Below, piece after piece: positions 38,001-51,088 of a stretch of DNA of 64,000 nt (the first letter of the stretch is position 1; every line of letters starts with the position of its first letter). The stretch comes from Caprimulgus europaeus (lineage: Eukaryota > Chordata > Aves > Caprimulgiformes > Caprimulgidae): assembly GCA_907165065.1 (NCBI GenBank), contig OU015529.1, forward strand, positions 12,840,554 through 12,904,553, in the 5' to 3' direction. Under the pieces are notes generated by a model. That model was not told the DNA's origin, made no database searches, and was given only the letters and a program-made list of their open reading frames with translations. Made by a program: the position numbers and the translations under genes.

Positions 38001-38550
38001 ACCAAAATAGGGAGTATCTCATCTAAACCAGAGTCTGGGGCTTCTACAATCATTGAGGAGAGGTAAGCAAATGCAAAGAACAATTCTTTCTGTCCCAGGA
38101 CTCACTTAAGTCATTTGATGTATATTCTCTTCCTTTTCCCCCTCCATTAACTACAGAGAAAGTGCAGATGATAACTTTAGGTGACGATTCATTTCGTCTA
38201 AATATAGGTGCCCAGAAGTTAAACACCTATACTCCCTAAATAGTGAGAGTAGTAGGGAGCCCCACAGTGTAATTTGTTCCTTCTGTCTTAGACAAGGACC
38301 TTAGGGTAGAATGAGGCAACCTGTGGAAGTTCTTGTTTCTGTCTGTTGACTGTTGAGGGAGTTGTCTAAGGATGGCTTTCATAACACTTCTTTTTGCATG
38401 TTTACCACACAGGGGCAGCACATAAATATTTAAATTTCTGTTATAGCTAATATCATTTTTAAAGAATAGTGTCAATAAATGAAAGAAACATGGTAGAAAG
38501 GGAGATAAAAGGAGGAACCTAGAGTCAAAAGGAAGCAGAAACTAGTCTAG
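32004..38550. other. Unannotated AT-rich stretch
   Basis: No supported gene. It holds a two-copy 18-bp tandem at 34688-34723. A possible CR1 tail near 33085-33125 is too short to call. Open frames are short and featureless. Confidence 0.5.
34688..34723. repeat. Two-copy 18-bp tandem duplication
   Basis: CTTGAGAGGGAAAAGACT is followed directly by a second copy that differs at one base. It is a recent small tandem duplication without apparent function. Confidence 0.9.
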
Positions 38551-38612
38551 AATCACAAAAGACCATGGATAGGACTCTGAGAGGTCGTTTAGTCCATCCC
38601 CATGCTCAAGTC
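38551..38612 (-). mobile_element. Decayed CR1 3' tail, antisense
   Basis: The order AATCACAAAAGACCATGG, then GAGAGGTCGTTTAGTCCATC, then CCCCATGCTCAAG parallels the reverse-complemented end of CR1 (AATCACAGAATGG, then TCATCTAGTCCAAC, then CCTGCTC). It is only about 60 bases long and substantially mutated. Confidence 0.5.
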
Positions 38613-40275
38613 TCGATGAACAAGAAGTAGTCATGTAGCAATGAGGAGTTCTCTTTGACTGGGTATAAACATTGCAATACTCTTACCCCAGCTGCTTAGA
38701 TTCCCGGCACACTTTTTTCTTCTGCATCTGTGAGCAGAGTACTCCAGATTTCAAATACAAGCAAAAAGTGTTAAGAAGGAGGATCCCGGTGAATGACTTT
38801 GTGCTCTGTGAACACATTGCTTTCATCTGTAGTACTATCGGGAAACTAAGGATTTAGAATAAATGCACTGAAATGTTCTGCTCAAGGCACTTAGTTAATG
38901 CTATTGTTTCTACAAAAGGGGAACAAGTGAAAATAGTTTTCTGCAGAGAATCTAAAGCAAGAAGTGTGGTGTACGACAGCAGGACCAAGTTAATGTGGTT
39001 CACTTGAATTCGTTAGCAGGATCCCAACTGGAGTTACACTCATTCATACCACTTAGGATTCTGGTTCAAAATACTTTCTTAACAAAGTCATTTCAGAGTA
39101 AAACTAGTAAAAGGACCTTCTCCAAGAGGAACTCATGGTTAATTTACAACCTTACAACTGCTGAGCAAGGCCGAGGTAAAAGTCAAATCATGAGTTTGAA
39201 CAATGAAACTTCCTGGAAAATTTGAGACAAAATAAATTTTGATGGAAAAAGTTCTATAAATCAGTATTTTCCTACAGAAAAGTGTTTTTTTCAAACAAAC
39301 AAACAAACAAACAAACACTTAATCTACTAAAAAAAAAAATGTATTTTCAGACTTCTCAGAGGGTAATATTTTGATTAGCTGAACTTTATTAACACATTTA
39401 GTACAGTTTCCAATTAGAGAAGGGCTGTCTAGGATGTCTCAAAGCCCCATGAGGGTCATAGTGGACCTGTCTCTCGAATTAACTTCTTTCCAAGAGGGAA
39501 GTTTCGCTGCCTGGACTGTATCTACAATGATATAATATAACTTCTTCTCTGATGGTGTTGCAGTATGGGAGTCACATGATTACAACTCCATGTTAAGAGC
39601 AGTTTAAATTGGTCGATATATCACTGGAGTTATTGCTCTTTTCAAGACGAATTTTGTGACATCAGGCAGAGTTAGAGGGACATAATCTCAATATCAGAGC
39701 CCTTGTATTCCTGAAAAGAAACTTTCACTCCCTGCACTCACCTTCAGGCAGATAATTCTACAATATGGATTATACAGGAAAAGATTAAGCTGAAGTTTGC
39801 CCTCCTTTTAGGAGATGCAATGACGTATACTCTCATACTGTTAGGATAAGTACCTAAATCTTACAAAATGACCTAAAGAGTTGTAGGAAGCGCTGCTTTC
39901 CCTTTCTCTTCTTCTGAACTTTTGATCAAGACAGCTGAAAAGAATGAACTCAGGATATTTATCAGTAGGTGTGGCCATTGACCAATGCCAAAGACAGACA
40001 AACAAATAATCCCAGCCAATGGCACTAAGCCAGCCATGAAAGAGAAATCTGATCAGAGTGTAGAGTGAAAACCCTTCCATGTTATTTTCTTTTTATTAGC
40101 AGTGGCAGCAAAAAGTCACTTGAGGTGTTTTAAATGGGGATTATAGTTGATTACCAAGACCAGTTGCTGGTCTTACCTATGATTTAGGAAATTCCATTTG
40201 TTTAGTGGTATAATGAAGTAACGACACTCATGTCTCAGCTGTGAGAGTGGTGCTTGGCTCTAAACACTACTTTAA
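38613..40275. other. Unannotated stretch with an AAAC microsatellite
   Basis: No gene or transposon is recognisable apart from the AAAC repeat at 39292-39317. Confidence 0.5.
39292..39317. repeat. AAAC tetranucleotide microsatellite
   Basis: About six and a half uninterrupted AAAC units following a T run. Confidence 0.92.
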
Positions 40276-41058
40276 TCACAATCACAGAATGGTTGAGGTT
40301 GGAAGGGACCTCTGAAGTCATCTAGTCCAACCACCCTGCTCAAGTAGGGACTCCAAGAGCACATGAACCAGGATTTTGTCTGACAGTTTTTGAATATCCC
40401 CAGACAAGGAGATTCCACAACCTCTCTGGGCAACCTGTTCCAGTGCTCAGTCACCCTCACAATAAAGAAGTTCTTCCTTATGTTCAGGTGGAGCTTCCTA
40501 TGCTATAGTTTATGCCTGTTTATTTCCTCTCTTCCTATTGTTGGGTGCCAATGAGAAGAGTCTGGCCCTGTCCTCTAGACATTCTCCCTTTAGATATTTA
40601 TAAAGATTAATCAGATCCCCTCTGAGTTGTTTTTTTTTTCCAGGCTAAACATGTTCAGCTCCCTCAGCCTTTCCTCATATGAAAGATCCTCCTGTCTTTT
40701 AATCATCTTAGTCACCCTTTGCTGGACAGGCCCCAGGAGTTCCATGTCCTTCCTGTACTGGGGAGCCCAGAACTGGACACAATAATCCAGGTGGAGCCTC
40801 ACCAGAGCTGAGTGGAGAGGGAAGATTACCTCTCTGGACTTGCTGGCAACACTCTTCCTAATACAACCCAGGATACTGTTAGCCTTCCTGACCACAAGAG
40901 CACACTACTGGCTCATATTTAACTTGTCCACCAAGACTCCCTGGTCCTTCTCTGCAGGGCTGCTTTCCAGGAGATCAGCCCCCAACCTGTACTGGTGCAT
41001 GGAGTTATTCCTTCCCATATGCAAGACCCTGAACTTTCCCTTGTTGAACCTATTAATC
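40276..41058 (-). mobile_element. CR1 LINE 3' fragment, antisense, 0.78 kb
   Basis: Reading from the tail (AATCACAGAATGGTTGAGG), it passes through the 3' untranslated end and the C-terminal reverse-transcriptase region. It ends near TTGTTGAACCTATTAATC at 41058. A minus-strand piece at 40895-40611 still reads LVRLHLDYCVQFWAPQYRKD. A nine-base T run at 40629-40637 interrupts the coding region. It has multiple stops and indels and is clearly dead. Confidence 0.93.
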
Positions 41059-44000
41059 ATAGCTTTAATCTCTGCAAGGACAAAGGTGCAAGGAAAAGGT
41101 GGTTACAATGTAAGACACACCTTGTATCAGGAAAATGCAGCATAGTAAAGGCAGTTTGTCATGGGACTTCTGTCATCATCATGTAGGAACATGCTCTCTC
41201 TCCCTCAGCACTGTATATGTACAAATGGGAAGTAGCAATCCTCTACCCTAGGGTTGGTTCTAGTCCTACTCATCACTACCAAATTTAAACAGATTTTCAT
41301 TCTGGTTCCCACTAGTTTTCATAATAATATAATTCTGGAAGTCTTTTGACTACTCTATTTATAAAGAAAGTAAATAATTTAATCACATGTTACCTTAGGT
41401 CTTGATAGATTAAGGAAAATACCATTTGATCTCTGCTCAGTGGCTGGAAGCCCAGCACATAACTGATAGCAGAACCTCTTATCTGGAATAGCAGCAAAAT
41501 TTGAAAGTTAAAAAAAATAAATAAGTAAAAGAAGAAAGCTTGATGAAAATATAAGAAATTCAGAACTTCTCCAGGGTCTCCCTGAATCCCTGAGATACAG
41601 AGATCAGCTGGATTCATCTGCCTTTTCTGAGGGATAATATTGATTGTTCTCTGCGAGCCTTCTAATTCTAAAACAGGGTATGGAAGATCTAGTGTGATCA
41701 TTATTAAATAACATTGTGCAACAACAAAACTAGCAAAGTGCCCGCCTTACTCTTTAGGTCTAGGGCAAAGTGAACAACCAGGCCACTAAGGAAAATATAG
41801 CCATAAATATAAAGTCTTGGACACACAGCATTTTTTCATCTCTCTGCCACTGATGCAAGAAATCTCAATAGTCTGGGCTTCCTAGATGACTTAAATATTA
41901 TCCAGCAAGTGGGACAGCAGCCTGAGTAAATACAAAACATCATATTGTTGTTTATACAAAAGAGTTCACCCCTGAGATCATACGTACAAAGTGTGGTCCT
42001 CTGGTTACAGTGACTCAGAGGCAGTCCAAGTTCACTTCAAATCTCACAGACTCCCTAGGTGGTAGAGGCAGGACGTTGTCCTTCAGACATCTGTTAGACA
42101 GGCATGGTAGTCCTTTTTTTGTCCTGTCTGTTTAGAGATCTGTAAGGCAAAGACTTTTAGGCATATTCAGCACTGTACTATTTGAGACTAATTTTTAATG
42201 GGTGCTTTGATAATTATGGAACAGGTCAGAACAAGGAGAGTACCTCCATCCCTTGCTGCAGAAATGTTTCCTGAATTTCCCTGCAATTTCTCAGATGATG
42301 TTGCTGCTTTTTATCATTACCAAGATGCCTCTAGTAAAGTTATTTGGGCAGAACTTGGACAGTGTTATGTATTAGATTGTACAGAATATGACAAAACAGG
42401 CTTCTTTGACTATTCTTCTGCTAAGCCTTTGCATCAGAAGGGTGTTCTACAAGCAATATATCACCTGTGGGGCAATTTGAACTGGCTCACTGTTATATTA
42501 TTTTAGTTAGGACCTAGCATGAGGTTGAAGCTCACACTAAGGGGGTGTCTTATCTCTCTACTCTCAGTCTCTTAACCTTTAGATTTGTTTCCACATCCTC
42601 ATGGAAGAAGGGAGTAGCTTGCTGGAAGAAAAACCAGAGGATGAATGATTACTGGAAAAAATATTTCATTATTTGAAGGATCCTAGCAAGGTGACTAACT
42701 AGATTGTGTTTACAAAATTCTCCCATGAGTTGTCTCACTTTCAGTAAATAAAGAAGCTAGGAAGGTGGGGAGATGGATCAGTCTTGACTAGTTCTTTTCA
42801 TTGCATTCTGCTACATGTACCCAAAAATAATTTTTAGTTTTATTAAACATTTTAAATCGTTAAAAAAAAGTAATCTGGGGAAGGAATTTTTAAGGGGGAG
42901 ATTTTTTTTGCAGAAAACTGACAATTATTGCAGTCATTTTCTGCAAGTCATGACAAAAATCAACTTCATATTAAAACCAACATTGGAGGAAGTATTTGAA
43001 AACTCCACATTAGGGAAGATTTTCTTACATTCATTCTTTGTTGTAATTTCCCTTATATCTTTCCATATGCCCCATACCCAATCTTGAAGAGTTTCCTATG
43101 TAAATTTCTTTCACATTGAATACCTTATTACAGCTAGAAGGGCAGGGAAAGGCTAATACTCTTTATTTTAGGAAGCTGCTCAAATACTAAAAAAAAGTAA
43201 GCGTATAGATCTACAACTATCTCCACAGGAAAAGGAAATCTAGTTTTCTTACCTCTTGCCATCTAATCTGTTCTCAGTCATTCTATGTTCATTATGGTAA
43301 ATGTACATTTTTGAGACTAGAATGGTGAAAGGAGCCTCATCGAACTCTCAATGTGACTCCCCAGCTGTGACATTTCTTTTGCTAATTCTCTGGAAGAACA
43401 ACCCTGCAGTTCCCGACAGTAATTAAACAGAAGCCTGCACAAATTCCTGCTGTGAAAACAGGATCAGACTCTACTCTTCACACTGCTAAGAAGAATATTG
43501 CAAGCTCTTGTCTTTATTTTTTGGATGTATTTATTTAAAGCTTGCCAGTAAGCTGTGATGTGAATGTTGTCTCCCATGAGTCTGCACTATGCATTGAGCA
43601 AAACAGTGCCGGTCTTAATTATAACATATGACTTTGCACATGCAGAAGTAATAGTTTTAAAAGTGGCCCAGTCCTTCACTTTCCTCTTTTTGCTGGCAAA
43701 GATTGCTCTTGGCTTTTCTGCTTTCTTTGGTCCTTGAGTGAGACAGAGGAAAGCAGGCAGACAGTTCATGGGAGCATAGTCTGTGAGTGCTGTGCTCTGC
43801 AAAAGCACTTGGTCTCCTGCTCTCATGGTCCAGGCCAGGGAAAGGTTACATTAGAGAGAGTTGAAGATTAGGGGAATTCCTGAGATGTGAACACCCACTC
43901 CTTAGCTCTACTCTCTGTCAACCTCTAGTCCAGGGAGAAAGCACGAGATGAGCTTCATTCTCTGGAAGGCCCATTTAGATCTGGCTGTTGATTGTTATCT

Positions 44001-45049
44001 CATGCACAGCCTGCTGGCACTCCTGCCATGTAATGTCTTCACTTAAAAACTCTTCACAGGGATGAACAATTTTGCTTTAATTTCTTCTTTTACTCAGTGC
44101 TATCAAAAGGGGAAGAAAATACTGTCAGAATATAAATTTCTTCATGTCTCGGATGTTTTTGACTCAGAGTGAGAAAAGCAAAACAAAAATTGACCAAGAG
44201 CAAAGCAGAAATCATTAAACCTCAGAAGTCAGAAAAAACCAAGGAAAATAATGGAGAAATGTCCTAGTAGTACATTTGAGCTGGAAGACTCCAGTTCTCT
44301 TGGATTACCTACCTCTGTCACAGCATGCCAGATTTCCTCACAATCAAAATTCAGGTTTCTGAGGTGAAGCTGGTTTGCTGCTATTAAAAAGAGCCTGCAA
44401 GCTAAGTACTGTGTGACTTGATGAGGTGTAATGAGAGAGGAATATTGTCTTTGCCATCCCTTTCTGACATATCTGAAAGAAGAGTTCAGCATTGCCATCA
44501 TCTCTTACGATGCTATCTTTACTACAGGAGCCTTGAGTTCATTTGACATTTTATGCTGCACTGTTGCTGTCTTCTGTTGGGCAAAAGGAAAACAAAAGGG
44601 TTTCCACAGCAATTTAAAGATTTTCCAGTGAAGCAGCAAGTTTATCATTTGTAACAGGATAAGTCAGACCACTCTCAGTAATAAGTAACCCAAGACCTCT
44701 ATTTCAGATTCAGACCAAAGCTGAACCTCTTTTAGATATTGTGGAAAGTCAGTGTATTTCATTGTGGCAACTCAGATTATTTGAGTTGATTAGTGTTTGC
44801 TGATTTCTGTACTGGACAGTTCAACTGGGACCATGGTCTGTTCTTGTGATACTACTGTCCAGGCTGAAATCCAAGAGATAGGAAAAGAATCAGATTTCTC
44901 AAAAAATAAGGCCCAGTTTGAAAATGAAGAGATAATGGGTGGTTTCCATAATCTTTTGTAAAAGTACCTGTGTGAGTTTTGTAATGTAGAGAAGAAAATG
45001 GAGCAAATATCTCCTTCCAATCCAGATTTAAAGACCCTTACTTGTATAC
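41059..45049. other. Unannotated stretch between two antisense CR1 copies
   Basis: No transposon is recognised. A 103-codon plus-strand open frame at 42198-42506 has protein-like composition but no motif I recognise. Its surroundings show no promoter, and a possible acceptor AG at 42295 could be chance. It is discussed in the findings rather than called as a gene. Confidence 0.5.
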
Positions 45050-46020
45050 AGAATCACAGAATAGCAGAATCACAGAATGGTGGGGATTGGAAGGGACCTC
45101 AGGAGATCATCTAGTCCAACCTTTCTGCCAAAGCAGGTTTCCTACACCAGGTTGCACAGGAAAGCATCCAGGTGGGTTTTGAACTTCTCCAGAGATGGAG
45201 ACTCCACAGCCTCTCTGGGCAGCCTATTCCAGTGCCCTGTCACCCTCACAGTAAAGAAGTTTTTCCTTAAGTTTTTCTGGAACTTTTGGTGTTCCAGTTT
45301 TCGCCTGTTGACCCTTGCCCTGTCACCGGATACCACCAAAAAGAGCCCAGCCCCACCTATTCGGCCCCCACATTTCAGATATTTATAGACATTGACAAGA
45401 TCCCCCCTGGGTCTTCTCCAGGCTGAAGAGTTCCAGCTCTCTGAGCCTTTCCTCGTAAGGCAGCTGCTCCAGGCCCCTAATCATCTTTATGGCCCTCCAC
45501 TGGACTCTCTCCAGAAGATCCCTGTCCCTCTTGAACTGAGGAGCCCAGAACTGGATGCAGGACCCAAAATGTAGAGACGTGGCCTCACTAGAGCAGAGAA
45601 GAGGGGGAAGAGAACCTCCCTCCACCTGCTGACCATGCTCTTTTTAACGCCACCCAGCACACCCAGGTCCTTTTCCTCAGAGCTCCTCTCCAGCAGGTCA
45701 GCCCCTAACCTCTACTCGTGCATGCAGTTATTCCTCCCCAGGTGAAGGACTCTGCACTTGCTCTTGTTGAACCTCATCAGGTTCCTTTCCACCCAACTCT
45801 CCAGTGTGTCCAGGTCTCACTGAATGCCAGCACAGCCTTCTGATGTGTCAGCCACTCCTCCCAACTTCGTATCATCAGCAAACTTGCTGAGGGTGGATGC
45901 TATTCCTACATCCAGGTCACTGATGAAGATGTTAAACAAGACCGGACCCAGTACTGACCCCTGGGAAACACCGCTAATTGCAGGCCTCCAACTAGATTCT
46001 GTGCCACTGATCACAAAACA
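45050..46020 (-). mobile_element. CR1 LINE 3' fragment, antisense, 0.97 kb
   Basis: It starts with two tail units (CAGAATCACAGAATAGCAGAATCACAGAATGG spacing at 45050-45080), then the 3' untranslated end and the C-terminal RT region. It reaches back past the FADD region to the GVPQGS motif. The minus-strand piece at 46023-45817 reads [20 protein letters not shown] and [20 protein letters not shown]. Compared with the usual CR1 order, about 75 bases are missing near 45656-45666, where CCCAG-type microhomology joins the sides. It reaches further 5' than any other antisense copy here. Confidence 0.95.
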
Positions 46021-46036
46021 CACTGATCACAAAATA
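46005..46036. repeat. Two-copy 16-bp tandem at the CR1 5' end
   Basis: CACTGATCACAAAACA at 46005-46020 is repeated at 46021-46036 with one change. The first copy is the last recognisable CR1 sequence, so the duplication sits exactly on the truncation junction. Confidence 0.85.
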
Positions 46037-47423
46037 CAATTGCCAGACATCCTCCTAGTCCTCTAATATGTACCATGAGTTGACTGCTTAGGGACTATTG
46101 CACTGTTGCTGAGATGTGCAACAGCTGGCAACATGTATTCATCTGGGAGGCATGTCATATCCTTGAAGATCAACAAGGGTGTCTCCCATGCTCTGTAATC
46201 CCAACCAGCCTTCCAGATATCTTACAACTGTGGCCTGTTGCTTTCTCCCACACACAGCAGCAAATCTGCTTTTTCCACTACTCTGGTAGGATCTTTCCAA
46301 AGGTAGTAAATAGTGCACCATTTACAAGACAGATTCAGAAATTATATCCAGGGTCAATTCTATGTTTGCCCTTTGTGCATTAGAAGACATCACATTTCAC
46401 CCAGTTACTCTGTGTACTTGGTTAATTTTAATTTTGCCTTCATAAGCAGCTTTGCTCCTGTCAAAGCTGATAATTCTTCTGATAATAAGAATTGTTGACA
46501 ATTGGTGTATAAAACCTGAAAAGGACTGACTGTGTGAACACTTTCAATGTGATGGTTTTAAAAGTCATGCAGGATAGCATAAATAACCTTCAGACATAGC
46601 TAACCTAAATAGTTTCACTTCCCTTATAAGAGCTGAGGAAGATTGACACAGGCAACCCAAGAATCCAAGTGGGTAATTCTTCACTGAAAGGCAGTGCCTC
46701 ATTGCTGAAGACGAGTTATGTTTAGTATTTACTAACAAATCAAGAAATCAAATGCAAATGCTAAATTTACATTGTACTTGGCTTAGGCCATTTGAGCTTT
46801 TATTTGAATGTGTCTTGGTTAATTTTTTTCTAATCTAGTACAATACACAAGAATTACTCAGATACTGAGATGCAGGAAAGAAGTGTGAAACAGGAGGGGT
46901 ACCTCGAGTTGAAACAACTTTGCAGAAGACTTGTCCATCTAATACAAGAGTGGATATTTGCAGGATTAGTCCTGCAAATTAGGTAGTAGTGGTGGAAGGG
47001 CAGATACACATAAGTGTTTTGAAGAAGGATCAGACTGAAGAAAGTATCTGCCCTACAATAGATTTTTTTTAATGTATAAGATATTTGCAGAAATAGGAAA
47101 AATACAGAAGTATTTTTTGACGGCAATGAAACTACTGTTAAGGTTAAAGTTAAGTGCATGGTGTTGCATTATCTGCATCACAAGAGCAAGTCCTGTTTGA
47201 ACACAGTGATTGAAAGGCTGTTAAGCCTGTGACTGAGAATAACTAGTGGTGGAAAACAGATCTGAACCACATATATACCTATGGGGAAGGTGGAAATAGT
47301 TCCCAAGAGTTAAGGTCATAACCATGACTTCAGGCATTGGGTAAAATAACCCTACACTGTAGTGGCACTTCTTTAATGGAATTGCATGAAACCACTTGTT
47401 CTTGGTAATGTTTATTTTATGGT

Positions 47424-47466
47424 TATATATCTATATCTATATCATCTATATCTATATCTATATCTA
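47424..47466. repeat. TATATC hexanucleotide microsatellite
   Basis: About seven TATATC-type units with one shortened unit (ATCATC) in the middle. Confidence 0.92.
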
Positions 47467-49702
47467 GGTATAAACATTTTATTGCAAGAAAAATGCACTT
47501 CTGCCTCATGTAACTGGCCCTTCATCAAGAAGTGCCAGACAACTGGACTGAGAATACTGAATACTGAATAAATAATATACATAGTATTTCTTATTAATTG
47601 CCCAGACACCAGTGAAAGAAGCATGAACTCAGAGAAACAGAAGCCACATGACAGGAGAATAAGGTGACTAGATCCATAAACTACAATTAAAGTCCCTGTC
47701 AGAAAATAGTAAAAATTATAATGATATCATTAAGTGAATCAGTCTCTCATGTGCATTAACCATTCCTGATGGCAGCTCCCAGGAAAAGGAAGAAAATGAT
47801 GGAATCAAGAGGAGGTAGGTAGTACACAACAAATTCAAAATGCCACCCAGTTGTGCTGTACGGATAAGACTTTCATTAATGCCACTGGGTCCCTCATGCT
47901 GATCACAGCAGAGAAGGTGGCTCCCACTTCCTGTGGCTGTTAGCAGTTTGTCTTGAATGTGAGAACAGAATCACATATTATGCACTTCTTTACACTTCTT
48001 GCTGCCTCTCATGTACACTTGACCATGCCATTGCTTTCCAAGCTCAAAACCTGTTTGCTATTTGCATTCTCTGCTTTGACAGCATACAGTAAATCCTATG
48101 ATACTTTGTGCTTATTTTGTATGGCCTGTACTGGGCATACCAGTTATTTGTGTTCCAGTGAAGAGGGATTCAGTGTCATACAGTTCAAAGCACTGCAGGA
48201 AAGGTATGTCACCAAATTACAAGTGCTCTGGCATTGGTAAAGTGGAGAGAAAGTATATCTGAAGGGAACATATCACAAGACCACAGAAAACCAGTAGGAC
48301 AGAGAGAAATTATTTCAAGGGTCCTCATCACCTGAGCTATTACTCTAAGTAGTGTTCCTTAGTTTCCCTCCTTAAAATGGTTATAAATTAAGGCTTCATT
48401 CAGGACCTGAACAAGGCAAAGAAACCTGAACTGAGATTGCAGAAATGCAGGCACTTCCACTTTTAGGCTGAAGCTGTGATTTCATTGTCTGCCTTTGCTC
48501 CTAGGACTTTTATTATAAATTAAAGGGAAGATTATAGTGTAATAAAGAGGTTATTCAGTGGAATTAATGGCTGGGAAATTTAGAAGAGATTAATAGGAGA
48601 GACTTGCTGTGCTGTGTGTCATTGGCTCATGTAATAATTCGCTGTTGTCTCACAGGAGGTCAGCTAGTCAAACAGAGTAGCAGAAGGGACTAATAATATA
48701 TGACTCCTACCATAGCTTACAGTTATGCAGGCTTTAAGCATAAGCAATCAATTTTCACACTTTGGAGGAAAAAAAGCTACCATTGTAAAAAGAAGGCATT
48801 TGAAACTGCCTCCTCCGTGCTACTGATGTTTAGGGCTGAACGGCGTCACTCTCCAATTTGGTTAGCGGTACCACAACCATGGCTCAGTCCTTCATGAAGT
48901 CACCAAAGATTTTCTTTTGATTTTCATCAAGCAGAAAGTTCTCTCACACATGCACATATTTCTTTCAGGCTCTTGAAGGGAGAGGGTGGTGGAGTGGTGC
49001 CAAACAAGAGGGCAGAGAGAGAAGAAAAGGGAAATCTTTATTGTTTTGCCACCTTAGGCAAAGGCATCTGTAAATGGCAGGAAATTGGACTTGACAAACA
49101 GCTATTGCTCATTTATTTTCCATCATTTCCATGGAAACCTGACCAATTGCCAGAATGTACATGACAGTGTACATGATAATGTAGGGTATGGGAAAGGGAT
49201 ACTGGAGCAATCTGGTTTTGTAAGCTCCTCAGGGGCTTGCTAGCCCCCTTACTGGCCCCTAATACCTTCGTCCTAATTACCCTGCTAGTTAATTCTAATG
49301 CAAATGAAGAGTAGATGGAAGTAAAGATTGCACAAAAATCATAGGGTGTAGAAGCACGTATAGGTGTAGCTATTTTTTTGTACAGAGTGCTATATACATT
49401 AAATGTATCTGAGGCTCAGCCAGCCCTGTATGCCATACAAATACATTTATTTGAACTGAAGTATGTCTTTTTGCTTAAGTGACAGAGCACTAGGAGAAAG
49501 GTCAGACTTATGAATTTCTAAGCCAGAATGCTGCTTGCTGATGGTTTAACAGCAATTTTTGGAATCACAAACTTTTGTTTACAAGTTTTAAACTTTGAAA
49601 CATGTAGAGAAATGACAAATTTAACCTACGCAGGGAATTATTATTATTTTTAATAGAAATTAATTTGCAATGAGGTTCTACATTTTGGCTCACTTGTGAA
49701 AC

Positions 49703-49732
49703 CAAAAATAAAATAAAATAAATAAAATAAAG
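49703..49732. repeat. AAAAT/AAAT low-complexity tract
   Basis: Alternating AAAAT and AAAT units, about 30 bases. Similar short AAAT tracts lie at 55024-55044 and 61045-61062. Confidence 0.85.
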
Positions 49733-51044
49733 AACAACAGTTCTTGGAACAAAACAGCTCAAACCTGGCAAGGAAAATCAGCCAGTTTTCAAGACTGGCA
49801 CCTAGTCAGCCAATGAATGGGCTCTCATGCCAATGAATCCCAAGAAGTAACTGAATTCAGCACAGGATTTCTTTCTCACTTTTGAGTCCTAGTTTATAGA
49901 CCTCAGGACAAGGTTTGTTAAATTAGGCTATAATTCCTCCATTATAAAATGACATCTTAATGGTTCTGATCTTTTGGAAGACTTTTAGCAGATTAAGAGG
50001 TGATGGGATAGGGGAAAAGATTTATTGCATGCTCAAAGCCATGTGGTAATCCAAAGGGATTTATAGACAGTACTCTTCACGACTTGTGCTGAACAAGGAT
50101 GTGAATTACTTGATTCTGATAACATGAGAATCCTCTTACAATACAGTATGAGCTTGACAAAATGTGAATATTGCTAAAAAAAATATTCAGAAGTAGATTT
50201 TTCTGCTTTTCCCCTTAGTAGCCTTTAAAGGAATAGAAAATTGGCTTTTGTATAATTTTTAAGCCTCTTTTTTGTTCAGAGCTTCCCTCTGAGTTGAGTG
50301 TCTGTGGATACAGCTAGTTGGGAATTTCCTTGGAAACATTTTTCTTGCTGTTGGATTGTGCAAAGCTACTGAATTTAAAACTTTGTGCAAGGATATTCAT
50401 TTCCGTTTTTACAGAAAGGTTTCTAGCATTTGGGAGAGAATTTTAGGTCAAGGCAGGGGAAATCCAAATTTATGGCCTTGTTCAGCCTATTTCAGACAAG
50501 ACACTAGGCTTAAGGGTGCCCTTAGACATGCTGTTCTGGTGCATCTGAGCTACCTTAATTTGTAGCTTTCCAGGTGCTTTCCACCGATAATCCGTTGCAA
50601 GGAGAAAAAACCCTCTCTGAGATTTGCCAGTGAAACTGAATATATGGCCAATAGTTACTCCATTTTCATCAGAATCGTCTAGACTATGAACAAACTACAA
50701 TTTAAAGAGTTTGTAGCTAATACAGTGCACACAAGAATAAGTACTCATTCATTTGAATCTGAAATATTCCTTAAGGCATCTTGGATTCTTTTATGAGCCT
50801 TATTAATATATAGCTCTGGATTAATTACAGAATTTTTTTCATAATAACTTTAAGAGGCAGTGAAAATTATTGTCTTCAGACACCATCAGAGAGAAAGGAA
50901 TTACATGATCAATTGAAGGTTATAGATTATATTTGTGGGAGATACAGTAACAGAAGAGACAAACCCTAGTGCTTCATTCTTGCTTCAGTCTCTGCACTTT
51001 GATTTGCTGTCAAGAGTTTTAAAATAATTGGCAAAAAAAAAAAG

Positions 51045-51088
51045 TATTCTTGGCTGGAACAATTTATATTCTTAGCTGGAACAGCAGG
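51045..51088. repeat. Two-copy 22-bp tandem duplication
   Basis: TATTCTTGGCTGGAACAATT plus two bases is followed directly by a copy with several changes at its right end. The left 16 bases differ at a single position. Confidence 0.8.
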
